This document shows positions 20,133-28,570 of a stretch of DNA of 64,000 nucleotides, in pieces. The notes beneath the pieces were generated by a model. That model saw nothing but the letters and a program-made list of their open reading frames with translations, was not told the DNA's origin and did not search any database. The stretch is from the NCBI GenBank assembly GCA_016713335.1, contig JADJPH010000003.1, positions 62,001 through 126,000 on the forward strand, in the 5' to 3' direction. The translations under genes and the position numbers were made by a program. The DNA comes from Candidatus Fredericiella danica. Its GTDB lineage: Bacteria; Chloroflexota; Anaerolineae; Caldilineales; Caldilineaceae. Each line of letters begins with the position of its first letter. Positions within the stretch are counted from its first letter, which is position 1.

Positions 20133-20165
20133 GGATCTTCTCCTCAGAATGTCCTGTGGTGCAAT

Positions 20166-21320
20166 TCAGCTTTGGACGTCAAACACGAGCGCGCCTTCGA
20201 CCATGGTGCGCTGTACCGCGAGTTGGTGGTCTAGAAATACCAGGTCAGCATAGGCACCCGGCTGAATCCGGCCGCGTTCCGCGCCGATCCCGAGTACATC
20301 CGCTGGGGTGCTGGTGATGGTTGGCAGTGCTGCTTGCAGCGTGCACCCGGTATATTGGATAAAGCGCCGCAATGCTTCGTCCATCGAAAGAATGCTGCCG
20401 GCGAGAGTGCCGGAGGGCAGGCGTGCGTCCACATCGGTCACGATTACCTCCTGATCGCACAGGAGATAGCGGCCCGGCGCATTGCCCAGCGCGGCCATTG
20501 CATCGGTGACCAGGGTCAGCCCACGCGCCCCCTTCGCCGTCCACACGAGTGACACGATTGCGGGGTGGGTGTGCACGCCGTCCGGAATCAACCCGACAAC
20601 CAGCGCCGGCGCCGTCAGGAGCGCGCCGGCAAGCCCCGGTTCACGATGTTCGAGCGGCGGCATGGCGTTGAAGAGATGGGTGCCATAGCGGATTCCCGCC
20701 TGAAAGCCGCTCTGCGCTTGTGCATACGTCGCCATGGAATGACCGGCGCTGACAACCACGCCTCGGTTGATCAGCGCGTCTATGACAGGATGTGCACCCG
20801 CCAACTCAGGGGCAAGCGTTACCAGACGTACATGCTGCCGGGGCGCCCAACCCTCAATATGGGCCATGGTTGGTAAGCGTAAATGGTCAGGATTGTGTGC
20901 GCCTTTTTTCTGCGGGTTGAGAAATGGCCCCTCGACGTGTAGCCCCAGCGGCATCGTTCCCTGCCAACCGGCAGGGGGACCGCCGTCCAATACCTCCTGT
21001 GCCCAGGTGACCTGGCTGCGTGGCGATGTGATGATCGTCGGCAGAAAACTGGTGACGCCCCAGCGCGGCATCTTGGCGGCCACGCGCCAGATGGTGTCAG
21101 GCGCAACGGTGAAATCATCACCAAAGGCGCCGTTGATCTGCAGGTCAATGAAGCCGGGCGCTACGATCAAGCCGGCAGCGTCCATCACTTCGGCGCCTTC
21201 TGGAACCGTCAGCGCCGCTGTGTGGCCAACCGCAATGATGCGCCGTTCATCGATCAAGATCGCGCCGTCATCGATGATTTCGTCCTGCGTATAAACTATC
21301 GCATGGGCGATGTATCGCAT
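20166..21320 (-). CDS. nagA: N-acetylglucosamine-6-phosphate deacetylase
   Basis: 384 residues, full length. Amidohydrolase barrel with PGFIDLQINGAFGDDF (~55), HVEGPFLNPQKKGAH (metal-binding Glu), SAGHSMATYAQAQSG, GTHLFNAMPPLEHREPG and LVTDAMAALG (catalytic Asp). It removes acetate from GlcNAc-6-phosphate, producing glucosamine-6-phosphate for the SIS enzyme encoded 33 bases downstream. The ROK kinase is 31 bases upstream, so all three are one operon. A GAGG ribosome site precedes the ATG at 21320. Confidence 0.9.
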   Translation of the reverse strand: MRYIAHAIVYTQDEIIDDGAILIDERRIIAVGHTAALTVPEGAEVMDAAGLIVAPGFIDLQINGAFGDDFTVAPDTIWRVAAKMPRWGVTSFLPTIITSPRSQVTWAQEVLDGGPPAGWQGTMPLGLHVEGPFLNPQKKGAHNPDHLRLPTMAHIEGWAPRQHVRLVTLAPELAGAHPVIDALINRGVVVSAGHSMATYAQAQSGFQAGIRYGTHLFNAMPPLEHREPGLAGALLTAPALVVGLIPDGVHTHPAIVSLVWTAKGARGLTLVTDAMAALGNAPGRYLLCDQEVIVTDVDARLPSGTLAGSILSMDEALRRFIQYTGCTLQAALPTITSTPADVLGIGAERGRIQPGAYADLVFLDHQLAVQRTMVEGALVFDVQS

Positions 21321-21351
21321 TGAACACCTCGTTTTACACTATGTCTTCCAA

Positions 21352-22347
21352 TCACCCGTGCGCCTGCCGCTCCATGTGCGCTGCCGCAAGCGCCAGTGCG
21401 CCCCAGGCGCCCATGTTGCGTGCCGGATCCGCAATCCGGATCATCTCCGGCCGCAGCAGGGCGCGCGCCAGCGCCGACGTCGTATGTTGGCGTTCCCATT
21501 CCGTCACGATCGGCTGCAGGAACTGCGTACCCGCGCGTGTAGGGCCACCCCCGAGTACGATCGCTTCGCTATCGTATGCCAATACTACATTGCGTAATGC
21601 GCGGCCCAGTTCCGCACCAACCTGAGCGACAATGACCTGCGCCACTTCGTCGCCGGCCGCGGCCGCCGCATACACATCACGGGCGGTGAGCGGCGTGTAT
21701 GCGCTCAGTCGCGTTGGTTTTCCCGCAGCCACAGCTTCGCGCCCCATGCGCACGACCGCGGTCGCCGAGACAAGTGTCTCCAGGCAGCCACGAGATCCAC
21801 AGTTGCAGGTTGGGCCGCTGGGATCAACGATCCAGTGGCCGATTTCGCCGGCGAGCCCCTGGCGGCCTCGAAAGAGTTTCCCATCCAAGATCACGCCGGC
21901 CGCAACACCGGTGCCGATGCTGACATAGACCAGATTTTGTTTGCAGTCCGGGTTGTCGAAGCGGTGGACGCCCAGCGTTGCCACGCGTACATCATTCTCC
22001 AGGAACGTAGGAACCCCAAACCGTGCGTACAACTGCGGCGTCACCGGATAATCGTACCAGTGCAAGTTCACGGCCATGCGCGAAATCCCGTGCTCAACAT
22101 CCACCGCACCGGGAACGCCCATGCCAATTGCCCCCACGTCATCCGCCGTAACACCGGCGGCATCGAGCGTCTGTTGGATTGCGGCCGCAATCCCGTCAAG
22201 GGTAGCGTCAGGCGAGGATAGGTCGGTCGCCAATACCAGCGTTTGCACCGGGCGAAGTTGCGCATCCGTTAATAAGGTGGCAACGGTCGTGCCGCCGACG
22301 TCAACACCGATGAGCCACTGCGATGAACTGGGCTGCTGGTTTGCCAT
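21352..22347 (-). CDS. ROK-family sugar kinase (N-acetylglucosamine/glucose kinase-like)
   Basis: 331 residues. N-terminal phosphate loop GVDVGGTTVATLLTD (~14-28), ENDVRVATLG, the ROK zinc site GHWIVDPSGPTCNCGSRGC (~175-195) with three Cys and one His, and GGGPTRAGTQ. Cytoplasmic. Given nagA and the SIS enzyme downstream, the likely substrate is N-acetylglucosamine or glucosamine, making the 6-phosphate. No HTH domain is present, so it is an enzyme and not a ROK repressor. Which sugar it prefers cannot be read from the sequence. Confidence 0.82.
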   Translation of the reverse strand: MANQQPSSSQWLIGVDVGGTTVATLLTDAQLRPVQTLVLATDLSSPDATLDGIAAAIQQTLDAAGVTADDVGAIGMGVPGAVDVEHGISRMAVNLHWYDYPVTPQLYARFGVPTFLENDVRVATLGVHRFDNPDCKQNLVYVSIGTGVAAGVILDGKLFRGRQGLAGEIGHWIVDPSGPTCNCGSRGCLETLVSATAVVRMGREAVAAGKPTRLSAYTPLTARDVYAAAAAGDEVAQVIVAQVGAELGRALRNVVLAYDSEAIVLGGGPTRAGTQFLQPIVTEWERQHTTSALARALLRPEMIRIADPARNMGAWGALALAAAHMERQAHG

Positions 22348-22392
22348 GTCAAAGCCACTGTGGGAAGAGGAGCAGACTAAGGTTGCCTCAAA

Positions 22393-23757
22393 TCATAACG
22401 CGAAGCCGGCATTTTGTGTAATCACAGGAACGGATTGGGGCAGATATGCCTCCAGATCTGCCGCGGCACGCTCGGCATAAGATCCGTACCGGGCGCGTTT
22501 GCCGCGCACCTCCGTCTCAAGACTTGGGAATAACCCCATGGCGGCTTTCATCGGTTGGAAGGAGGCGGGATCGGCATGAGTGATGTAGTAGAGCAGCGCC
22601 CCGATCATCGTGGTGCGCGGGAACTCCAAGAGCGGTTCCCCACGCAGGTGGCGCAGGATGTTGATGCCGGCCACCAACCCACCCATCGTGCTACCCACAT
22701 ACCCTTCGGTGCCTGTGATCTGGCCGGCAAAAAAGAGGTCGGCGCGCTCCTTGAACTGGAGCGTCGGGTGCAGCAAAGTCGGGCTGTTGATAAATGTATT
22801 GCGATGCATCTGGCCGAGGCGGACAAATTCAGCCTGCGCTAGTCCGGGTATCATGCGCAACACGGTCTCTTGGGCGCCCCATTTCATGTTGGTCTGGAAG
22901 CCAACCATGTTGTACAGCGTGCCTGCCACATTGTCCTGCCGGAGTTGCACCGCCGCATAGGGCCGCCGCCCTGTCCGGGGATCGCGCAGCCCCACCGGGC
23001 GCATCGGGCCAAAGGAAAGCGACTTGATCCCACGACTCGCCAGCGCTTCAATCGGCATGCAACCTTCGAAGTACCGTTCTAGCTCCTGATCCACCCCCTT
23101 CAATTCGATCTTTGGTGCTTCGATCACAGCTTCTACGAACGCTATGTATTCCTCTTTGTTGAACGGGCAGTTGATGTAGTCCCCAGCTTCTTCTCCCTGT
23201 CCGCTGTCTTGATCATAGCGGCTCTGGCGGAAGGCAACCGTGTAGTCGATCGAGTCAGCAATGACAATCGGCGCCATCGCATCGTAGAAATACAAATGTC
23301 GCTGTCCGGTCAGGGCCTGGATTTGCGCGGTGAGCGCTGGGCTTGTCAGCGGTCCGGTGGCAAGGATGACGGGGCCTGAGGGTATCTCCGTGATTTCTTC
23401 GCGATGGACCGTGATCGCCGGGTGGTGGGAGATCGCTGCAGTAATCTCGGCGGAAAAGTCATCACGGCTCACGGCCAACGCTGCACCGGCGGGCAGCGCG
23501 TGCTTGAACGCGGTCCGGATGATCAGGCTGTCCAGCCGCAAGAGTTCTTGTTTCAAGATGCCCAGCGCGCGGTCTGGCAGGGTCGAACCCATGGAGTTGC
23601 TGCACACCAACTCGGCCAGGCGGTCGGAAGTATGTGCTTCCGTGCCACGCACGGGGCGCATTTCGAACAGGTGCACCCTGGCGCCGCGATTGGCGATCTG
23701 CCAGGCTGCTTCGGACCCTGCCAGCCCACCCCCGATAATTGTCACGGTTTCGGTCAT
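22393..23757 (-). CDS. trmFO: Folate/FAD-dependent tRNA m5U54 methyltransferase
   Basis: 454 residues. Uses methylenetetrahydrofolate and FADH2 to methylate U54 of tRNA. N-terminal FAD site IIGGGLAGSEAAWQIANRG (~7-25), then FEMRP, LVCSNSMGS, NCPFNKEEY, the family marker YFEGCMPIEALASRG, GPMRPVGL and a C-terminal TGTEGYVGSTMGGLVAG. These are diagnostic of TrmFO against the related GidA. It uses an AAGAGGA ribosome site. It stands upstream of the ROK-nagA-SIS operon with a 45-base gap and may be co-transcribed with it, although the functions are unrelated. Confidence 0.92.
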   Translation of the reverse strand: MTETVTIIGGGLAGSEAAWQIANRGARVHLFEMRPVRGTEAHTSDRLAELVCSNSMGSTLPDRALGILKQELLRLDSLIIRTAFKHALPAGAALAVSRDDFSAEITAAISHHPAITVHREEITEIPSGPVILATGPLTSPALTAQIQALTGQRHLYFYDAMAPIVIADSIDYTVAFRQSRYDQDSGQGEEAGDYINCPFNKEEYIAFVEAVIEAPKIELKGVDQELERYFEGCMPIEALASRGIKSLSFGPMRPVGLRDPRTGRRPYAAVQLRQDNVAGTLYNMVGFQTNMKWGAQETVLRMIPGLAQAEFVRLGQMHRNTFINSPTLLHPTLQFKERADLFFAGQITGTEGYVGSTMGGLVAGINILRHLRGEPLLEFPRTTMIGALLYYITHADPASFQPMKAAMGLFPSLETEVRGKRARYGSYAERAAADLEAYLPQSVPVITQNAGFAL

Positions 23758-24113
23758 GAAGTTGGTCCTCTTTGTCCATAAATGATCTGACGATTCTATC
23801 GGTAGTGTGGTTTCGGGTCAAGCTGCGGCGCAGGCGTCATCTTCGCCCGCGCCGCGCCCGTCAGCGCACCTCTGTCAGCACACCATCCCGTCAGGGTGGT
23901 GAGTCCTCCTCCCCCTGTCCGTCAGAGCACCAACCCGTGAGGGTGGTGTTTCCCCCCGTCAAATGCCGCCCGTCCTCCTCCCTGCGTCTCTGCGGGAGAT
24001 TTGGTCCTTAGCTTGATGCGTATGGGGTGGTGAGAGCTCGGCTGGCGCAATACCCTCCGGCCGCTGCCGCTAACCGGCTCTGTTTGATGTCATCACGCCG
24101 CGCACGCCGCGCG
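23758..24113. other. Long intergenic region with a duplicated short palindrome
   Basis: No gene is supported here. At 23881-23901 and 23928-23948 there are two copies of a 21-base imperfect palindrome (CACCATCCCGTCAGGGTGGTG and a two-base variant), 47 bases apart, with shared GTCAG flanks and C-rich spacer. Further on, 23970-23995 carries a CTGCGTCTCTGCGGGAG stretch related to the repeat at 24516-24623. The region lies upstream of trmFO and may hold its promoter, but no clear -35/-10 pair is visible. Confidence 0.6.
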
Positions 24114-24155
24114 CTCCTTGTCTCCCTGTCTCCCTGTCTCTTTGTCTCCCTGTCT
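24114..24155 (-). repeat. Octamer array abutting a stop codon
   Basis: On the minus strand the TAG stop of the small gene at 24154-24409 leads directly into AGACAGGG, AGACAAAG, AGACAGGG and AGACAAGG units, then GC-rich sequence. Same orientation rule as the arrays at 10180-10260 and 18893-19084: purine-rich on the coding strand, starting at the stop codon. Confidence 0.85.
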
Positions 24156-24409
24156 AGTCATACACTTTCTCCACCCACCACCCACCCCTGATCTTGTCTT
24201 CATAGACCACGCACAGCATCCCGCTGGTGGTGATCGCCGCAAAGTACTCCCGGTGCGCCGGCGCCGATGTCCACCAGTCGGTGTTGATCTCCCAGTGCTG
24301 CACGATCCTGGCCAGAAGCATGGCGCTGCTCGCCCCAGGTGAAGGCGGTGAGGTTGCCCTTGGAATCGAGGTGGGGGGTGATCGGTTGGTTGGTGAAGAG
24401 GCGGGTCAT
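24154..24409 (-). CDS. Small DUF6504-like protein, one frameshift
   Basis: About 84 residues after removing one base near 24322. N-terminus MTRLFTNQPITPHLD, then KGNLTAFTWGEQRH; after the break LARIVQHWEINTDWW, HREYFAAITTSGMLC and the C-terminus GGWWVEKVYD. The pattern of W-rich core and REYF...GG-W-hxRVYD end resembles DUF6504 proteins, whose function is unknown. The 256-base span is one over a multiple of three, agreeing with a single extra base. It stands alone between trmFO and the sulfur operon. Assignment is from memory of the family and moderately sure. Confidence 0.55.
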
Positions 24410-24515
24410 GATTGGTTCTCGGCAAAGGTGGATGGGTTGGCGCGGCGGTGGTGGGGTGCGGTGTGGGGAGAGTGTAGCGAACAAGTGTTCTATTCGTCAA
24501 ATGGGGGAGGAGGAT

Positions 24516-24623
24516 CTCCCGCAGGGACGCAGGGAGAAGAAAAAAAACAAAGTGCAGGAAGAAAATCTCCTGTAGGATCTTCTCTTCCTGTCTTTTCTTT
24601 GCGTCTTTGCGGCTTGGCGGGAG
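24516..24623. repeat. Inverted pair of GCGTCTTTGCGG-type repeat
   Basis: CTCCCGCAGGGACGCAGG at the left is answered by TTTGCGTCTTTGCGGCTTGGCGGGAG at the right, separated by A/G-rich then C/T-rich sequence, so the whole can fold back on itself. A related copy lies at 50641-50676 just after another stop codon. It sits between the DsrE gene end (24662) and the DUF6504-like gene start and may terminate the sulfur operon. Confidence 0.6.
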
Positions 24624-24661
24624 CGTTTTGTCCCTTTTGGCCAGCCCGCCGGTATTGCCAA

Positions 24662-25126
24662 CTAAATAAACAGCAGTTGCGCGCCTTCGGCCTTTTCGAG
24701 GAATTCCATCGCACCGAGGATGGCGTCCACTTCGTCCACCAGATCCTCACGCTTGAGATGCATCATTTCAGACGCCATCTTGCAGGCATAGAGACCACAG
24801 CCGGCGTCGTGCACCATCTGGAGAAACTCGCCAACGGGCGGCACATCCAGCTTCTCAATTTCCTTCTTCATCATGGACGTGGCCATGTCGGTCATTCCCG
24901 GCAGCCCACCGATAAACTGCGGCATGTGCATGGCAGGGTTGCCCACCGGCACTACCTTGAGGTGATCTACCTTGTCCTTCGTGATGATGTCCATCCCCCA
25001 GAAGGTGAAGAAGATGTCGGCTTCGATGCCCATCATGCGCGCGGCATTGGCCAGAATCAGACCCGGGTAAGCCATATCCAGGCTGCCCTTGGAGCAGATA
25101 ATTGCGAGTTTTCGTTCGTCTGACAT
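24662..25126 (-). CDS. DsrE/DsrF/DrsH-like sulfur-carrier family protein
   Basis: 154 residues, cytoplasmic. KLAIICSKGSLDMAYPGLILANAA is the N-terminal beta-alpha unit of the DsrE-like fold, followed by FFTFWGMDII. The conserved Cys region is GCGLYACKMASEMM (~108-121), where the CxxxxC pair could carry persulfide. This matches the DsrE2-type subgroup found with rhodanese, TusA and SQR genes. It is the last gene of a leftward operon with DsrC/TusE, DUF1641 and an SQR-like flavoprotein. AAGGAGA ribosome site before 25126. Likely role: moving sulfane sulfur inside the cell. Confidence 0.8.
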   Translation of the reverse strand: MSDERKLAIICSKGSLDMAYPGLILANAARMMGIEADIFFTFWGMDIITKDKVDHLKVVPVGNPAMHMPQFIGGLPGMTDMATSMMKKEIEKLDVPPVGEFLQMVHDAGCGLYACKMASEMMHLKREDLVDEVDAILGAMEFLEKAEGAQLLFI

Positions 25127-25213
25127 GAGATGTCTCCTTGTTCGCTTAAACCAGGTCGCTGCCTGGAAAGTCTTAAATGTCGCTGACTTACCGTTGAACC
25201 GGATGCCGCAGCC

Positions 25214-25522
25214 CTAGATGCAGCCCTTGGGCTTGCCATAGCCGGCGCAGCGGGCGATCTTCTTCGCCGGTCCCTTGGGGAAGAGTTCGTACAGTTCCTT
25301 GGTCTCGACGCCGGAGTTCTTGCTGATCCCACGCAGCGACGGGAATTCGCCGGTCTTGGCGGCTTCGGCGCGCACCCAGTTGATCACAAGCCAGCGGCGT
25401 TCGCCCAGCGGGGCGATCCCTTCCTCGGCTGCCATTACCTCGGCAATTTCCGGCGTCCACTGCTTCGGGTCGGTCATGAAGCCTTCTGCATCCAACGTGA
25501 CGTTCAATTCTTTGGTGGTCAT
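25214..25522 (-). CDS. DsrC/TusE family sulfur-relay protein
   Basis: 102 residues. LDAEGFMTDPKQWTPEIAEVMAAEEGI and LTxxHW-like RRWLVINWVR match the DsrC/TusE fold. The C-terminal arm ends KIARCAGYGKPKGCI: the penultimate-type Cys of the family is present, and a second Cys lies nine residues before it. In classical DsrC the partner Cys is eleven residues before, so spacing is unusual. The protein would accept persulfide on the terminal Cys and hand it on. It sits between DUF1641 and DsrE genes. The absence of dsrAB in the window fits a sulfur trafficking role rather than sulfite reduction. Confidence 0.82.
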   Translation of the reverse strand: MTTKELNVTLDAEGFMTDPKQWTPEIAEVMAAEEGIAPLGERRWLVINWVRAEAAKTGEFPSLRGISKNSGVETKELYELFPKGPAKKIARCAGYGKPKGCI

Positions 25523-25553
25523 TTGTGGTTATCCTTTGCTATTGGTAGTTGTT

Positions 25554-26321
25554 CTATTTCGTCGACACTTTGCGCGGCGCCTGGGCCGAAATCCGTTTCA
25601 TTGCTGCCAGCGTGATGGCCAGACCCCGTCGCACTTCTGGGTCATTCATCTGGCCGATCAGGCTAAAGACTCCTGTATGCAGCTTCCCAGCGTCCGCTTC
25701 GGCCTCCGCTTCATGGAAGCCCTGGGTCAGACCGTTGATCATGTTCATCATCTCCGGCTGTGTGAGCGCCTTGACGGTGTTCAGGATCAACACCACGTTG
25801 TCGCCAAGTTGCTTCACGTCTTCTTCGCTGAAGGAGGTGACGATCTGATCCATCACGTACATGCCCTGCTTTGCGAAGCCGAAGTAGCCCTTGCGCTCGA
25901 AGTCCTCGAGCTGCGCGGTGGCGGCGGTCATCATTTCCTTCGTCAGCGGCGACACGTCGCGTACGAAGTCCTGGGCGCTCTCCATGTAGTCAAGCACCTC
26001 ATCGATGTTGCGGGTGTTGCGCACCAGCCGCTTGAGCAGGGCGACGATATCGTCGAGTTGCACGAACGCCTGCATCTCCTCCAATTGCTCCTCGGCCACG
26101 TTATAGACGTCCTTGACGATGGGCTGTAGATCATCCATCAGGTCGTCCCACATGCGCCGCCGCCGGCGGTTGTCCTCCGCTTCCTCCATCAGGTAGTTGA
26201 CCTGTTGGCCCAGCACCATGATGCTCTGCGTCATCAGGTCGAGTTTCCGGTTGATCTCACTCAGTTGGTCTCCGCGCGGGCCGGCTGGGGCAACGGCGGA
26301 GTCGATCACGACAGTGCTCAT
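25554..26321 (-). CDS. DUF1641 protein of the sulfur operon
   Basis: 255 residues, mostly helical, with an N-terminal coiled-coil stretch (QLSEINRKLDLMTQSIMVLGQQ, split here at a helix) and the DUF1641 core with LNTVKALTQPEMMN and NDPEVRRGLAITLAAMK near the C-terminus. No membrane segment or cofactor motif. DUF1641 genes are often beside sulfide:quinone oxidoreductase or formate dehydrogenase genes, which suggests an accessory subunit. Here it is 13 bases after the SQR-like gene, with a GGAGG ribosome site. Molecular function is not known. Confidence 0.78.
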   Translation of the reverse strand: MSTVVIDSAVAPAGPRGDQLSEINRKLDLMTQSIMVLGQQVNYLMEEAEDNRRRRRMWDDLMDDLQPIVKDVYNVAEEQLEEMQAFVQLDDIVALLKRLVRNTRNIDEVLDYMESAQDFVRDVSPLTKEMMTAATAQLEDFERKGYFGFAKQGMYVMDQIVTSFSEEDVKQLGDNVVLILNTVKALTQPEMMNMINGLTQGFHEAEAEADAGKLHTGVFSLIGQMNDPEVRRGLAITLAAMKRISAQAPRKVSTK

Positions 26322-26334
26322 GATTGCCTCCGAT

Positions 26335-27565
26335 CTAGCGCCACTTGCCGGCCATGCTCATCTGGGCAGGGATTGGCATTTCCCGCCCCTTGAGCAGCAC
26401 ATTCCAGTAGGTCCACCGGAACATCATCTTGCCCCAGTGATTCATGCGCGACTGCTTCAACAGGCTAAAGGGACCCACGCCGGGCATCGGGAACATACCG
26501 GGCAGCGGTTCCACGTCGTAGTTGAAGTCGATCAGGAAGCCCTTGCCGTGGCCCGATTCGATGAAGCAGTTGGCATGGCCGTCAAAGGTGGGCAGCAATT
26601 CCATGCCGTCGACATAGCGCTGGAAGTTCTCGATGAAGCCGTCGACCTGGAAGTGCGCCACGGAACCGGCCTTTGAGCTGGGGAGGTTGGTGGCGTCGCC
26701 AAGGACAAAGATATCGTCGTGATCCTTGGCCTTGAGGGTGTACTTTTCCGTCGGTACGAAGCCCAGGTCGTCGCCCAAACCCGATTTGTCGATGACGGGC
26801 GACCCCATATTGACCGGCACGCTGACCAGGAGGTCAAAATCCACCTGGATGTCGTCGTAGGAGAGGATGGCCTTCTGGTCCGGATCAACGCGCAATGTTG
26901 AAATCCGTCACCAGCTTGATGTTCTTTTCTTCGAGCAGCGCGCCCAACTGGGCGGCCGCAATCGGTTTTGTGAAGGCGGCGGACAGCGGTGTGGCGTAGG
27001 TCAGTTCCACCTTGTCGCGGATGCCGCGATCCTGGAAGTAGGCGTCGGCCAGGAAGAGAAATTCCAGCGGCGCCACCGGGCACTTGATGGGCATCTCCGC
27101 TACGTTGAGCACCAGCCGGCCGCCTTCCCACGTGCGCAGGAAGTTGTGCAGCGCCACGGCGCCGTCGGGCGTGTAGAAGTCAAAAATCGATTTGCGCCAT
27201 TCCTGTTCGGTGAGACCAGGCGTCTCGTCCGGGACAACGCGGGTGCCGGTGGCGATGATCAGATAGTCATAGGGCAGGACCAGGTTGTCCTTTGCCAGCG
27301 TGACCTTCTTTTGCTCGGCATCGATCTGTTCGATGCTTGAAATGATCACCTTGACCTCGCGCGGCAGGTATTCACGCTTGGGGCGCATCACGTCCGCCCG
27401 TGCATAGGTGCCAAAGGGAATAAACAGGAATCCAGGCTGGTAATAGTGGATCTCATCCTGATCAACGATGGTGATTTGCCAGTCATGCATATCCAGTGCA
27501 TGCACCATCCGATTGGCGATCATCGTGCCAGCGGTGCCAGCGCCGAGAATCAAGAGGCGTTTCAT
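26335..27565 (-). CDS. Sulfide:quinone oxidoreductase-like FAD protein, one frameshift
   Basis: About 409 residues after repair. N-terminal FAD fold LILGAGTAGTMIANRM (~4-19), YYQPGFLFIPFG, LIIATGTR, and MPIKCPVAPLEF with a Cys in the position expected for a sulfide-handling Cys. The second FAD-contact block is DIFVLGDATNLPSSKAGSVA. The C-terminal region HANCFIESG with GKGFLIDFNYDVEPLPG is typical of SQR-like proteins. A break at about 26890 (one base extra, NI-RVDPDQK) splits the gene; span modulo three agrees. It leads the sulfur operon (ribosome site AAGGAG). Expected reaction: sulfide oxidation to polysulfide with quinone reduction. A related thiol or NAD(P)H oxidoreductase cannot be excluded. 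Confidence 0.78.
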
Positions 27566-27607
27566 GAGGCGACACTCCTTCGTGCGGCTTTGTGTTACTC
27601 GAACAAC

Positions 27608-28369
27608 TCAGCTGCGGGTCAGTTCTGCGATATTTGCCAGCTTCGTAAAAAGCTGATTTCGCTCGTTCATAATATGGGCCATGATATCGGCGACGCGTTG
27701 CACATAGTTTAGAACCTGCTGCGTCTCGGTGGGCGACAAACGGAACACCTCGTCGATGTGCGCTAGCACTTTTTCTTCGGGCACGTCGAGCAATTCGGCA
27801 ATGCGCGCAATTTCACGTTCTTGGGGTGGCCACTGTTGCGGTGCAATGCCGGCCGCCACCAACATCGCCTTGATCTCGCTGCCGACGCGGACAAGTCCAC
27901 GCGCATAATCGAGGCCGAGATGGCCGTGAACCAACGTCGGCGCCATGCTTGGGTGATTCGCCAGCCGGGACCAATCCTTTTGGCACTGCTGGCGTGCGAT
28001 GGATGAGGTTTCTGCCAAGATGTAAAGCCCACAGGGGTTGCTGACCTGGGTGACAGGATTGCCCTGCAAGTCCGTCATCACCATCATGACGCCCAACAAA
28101 CTGGCGAAGGCGTCCTGGATCTTCTGTACACACTCGGCAGGGAGCAACTGCTGCAACGTGACGTTCTGGCTGGTGGGCGCGGTCTCAACCGGCGTTGCCA
28201 CCACGCCACTTTGCGTCTTTAACCAGGCTTCGATGGAACGCCGTGAGAAACGCCACTGGCTGCCCACCTTGACCGCCGGAATCCGCCCATCTTCGGCCAT
28301 CCGGTAGATGGTCGTGCGATCGACCCGCAGGATGTCTTGAAGCTGGCGTGTGGTCAGGAACTCGGTCAT
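27608..28369 (-). CDS. HTH-PocR domain regulator of the sulfur operon
   Basis: 253 residues. Residues ~4-50 are an excisionase/MerR-type winged HTH (TTRQLQDILRVDRTTIYRMA, then GSQWRFSRRSIEAWL). Residues ~80-200 resemble the PocR sensory domain (VQKIQDAFASLLGVMMVMTD, NPCGLYILAE, RQQCQKDW, then VRVGSEIKAMLVAAGI). Three Cys in this domain could sense redox or sulfur species, though PocR domains elsewhere bind small organic ligands. It precedes the SQR-DUF1641-DsrC-DsrE genes by 42 bases, transcribed in the same direction, so it probably controls its own operon through the dyads at 28408-28484. Confidence 0.8.
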   Translation of the reverse strand: MTEFLTTRQLQDILRVDRTTIYRMAEDGRIPAVKVGSQWRFSRRSIEAWLKTQSGVVATPVETAPTSQNVTLQQLLPAECVQKIQDAFASLLGVMMVMTDLQGNPVTQVSNPCGLYILAETSSIARQQCQKDWSRLANHPSMAPTLVHGHLGLDYARGLVRVGSEIKAMLVAAGIAPQQWPPQEREIARIAELLDVPEEKVLAHIDEVFRLSPTETQQVLNYVQRVADIMAHIMNERNQLFTKLANIAELTRS

Positions 28370-28407
28370 ACCTGCGCTCCGCTGCTTTGTGTGGCGACCC
28401 AGATAAC

Positions 28408-28484
28408 AACTGAATGCATTCTATGAATTCAGTTATATTTGTTGCATTTGATGCAATATAAGCATAGGATGCATGTCGTGCATC
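28408..28484. promoter_or_regulatory. Cluster of TGCAT-containing dyads upstream of the PocR regulator
   Basis: Three inverted repeats lie in a row: AACTGAAT at 28408-28415 with ATTCAGTT at 28427-28434; TTGCAT at 28442-28447 with ATGCAA at 28451-28456; GATGCA at 28468-28473 with TGCATC at 28479-28484. All contain or surround TGCAT. They sit in an A/T-rich patch between the regulator and the divergent exonuclease gene, the expected place for operators. Which dyad binds the regulator is inference. Confidence 0.6.
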
Positions 28485-28570
28485 ATCAGGTGACATTTGT
28501 CCCAAAATTCACAGGACAACTGTCACACACGCCAAAGTGTCCATAGTCGTGTTATGCTTGCGCTAGAGTC

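Noticed and set aside
24093..24500. Pro-rich minus-strand frame of 135 codons
   Set aside because: It overlaps the DUF6504-like gene in another frame and ends inside repeats; composition is non-coding.
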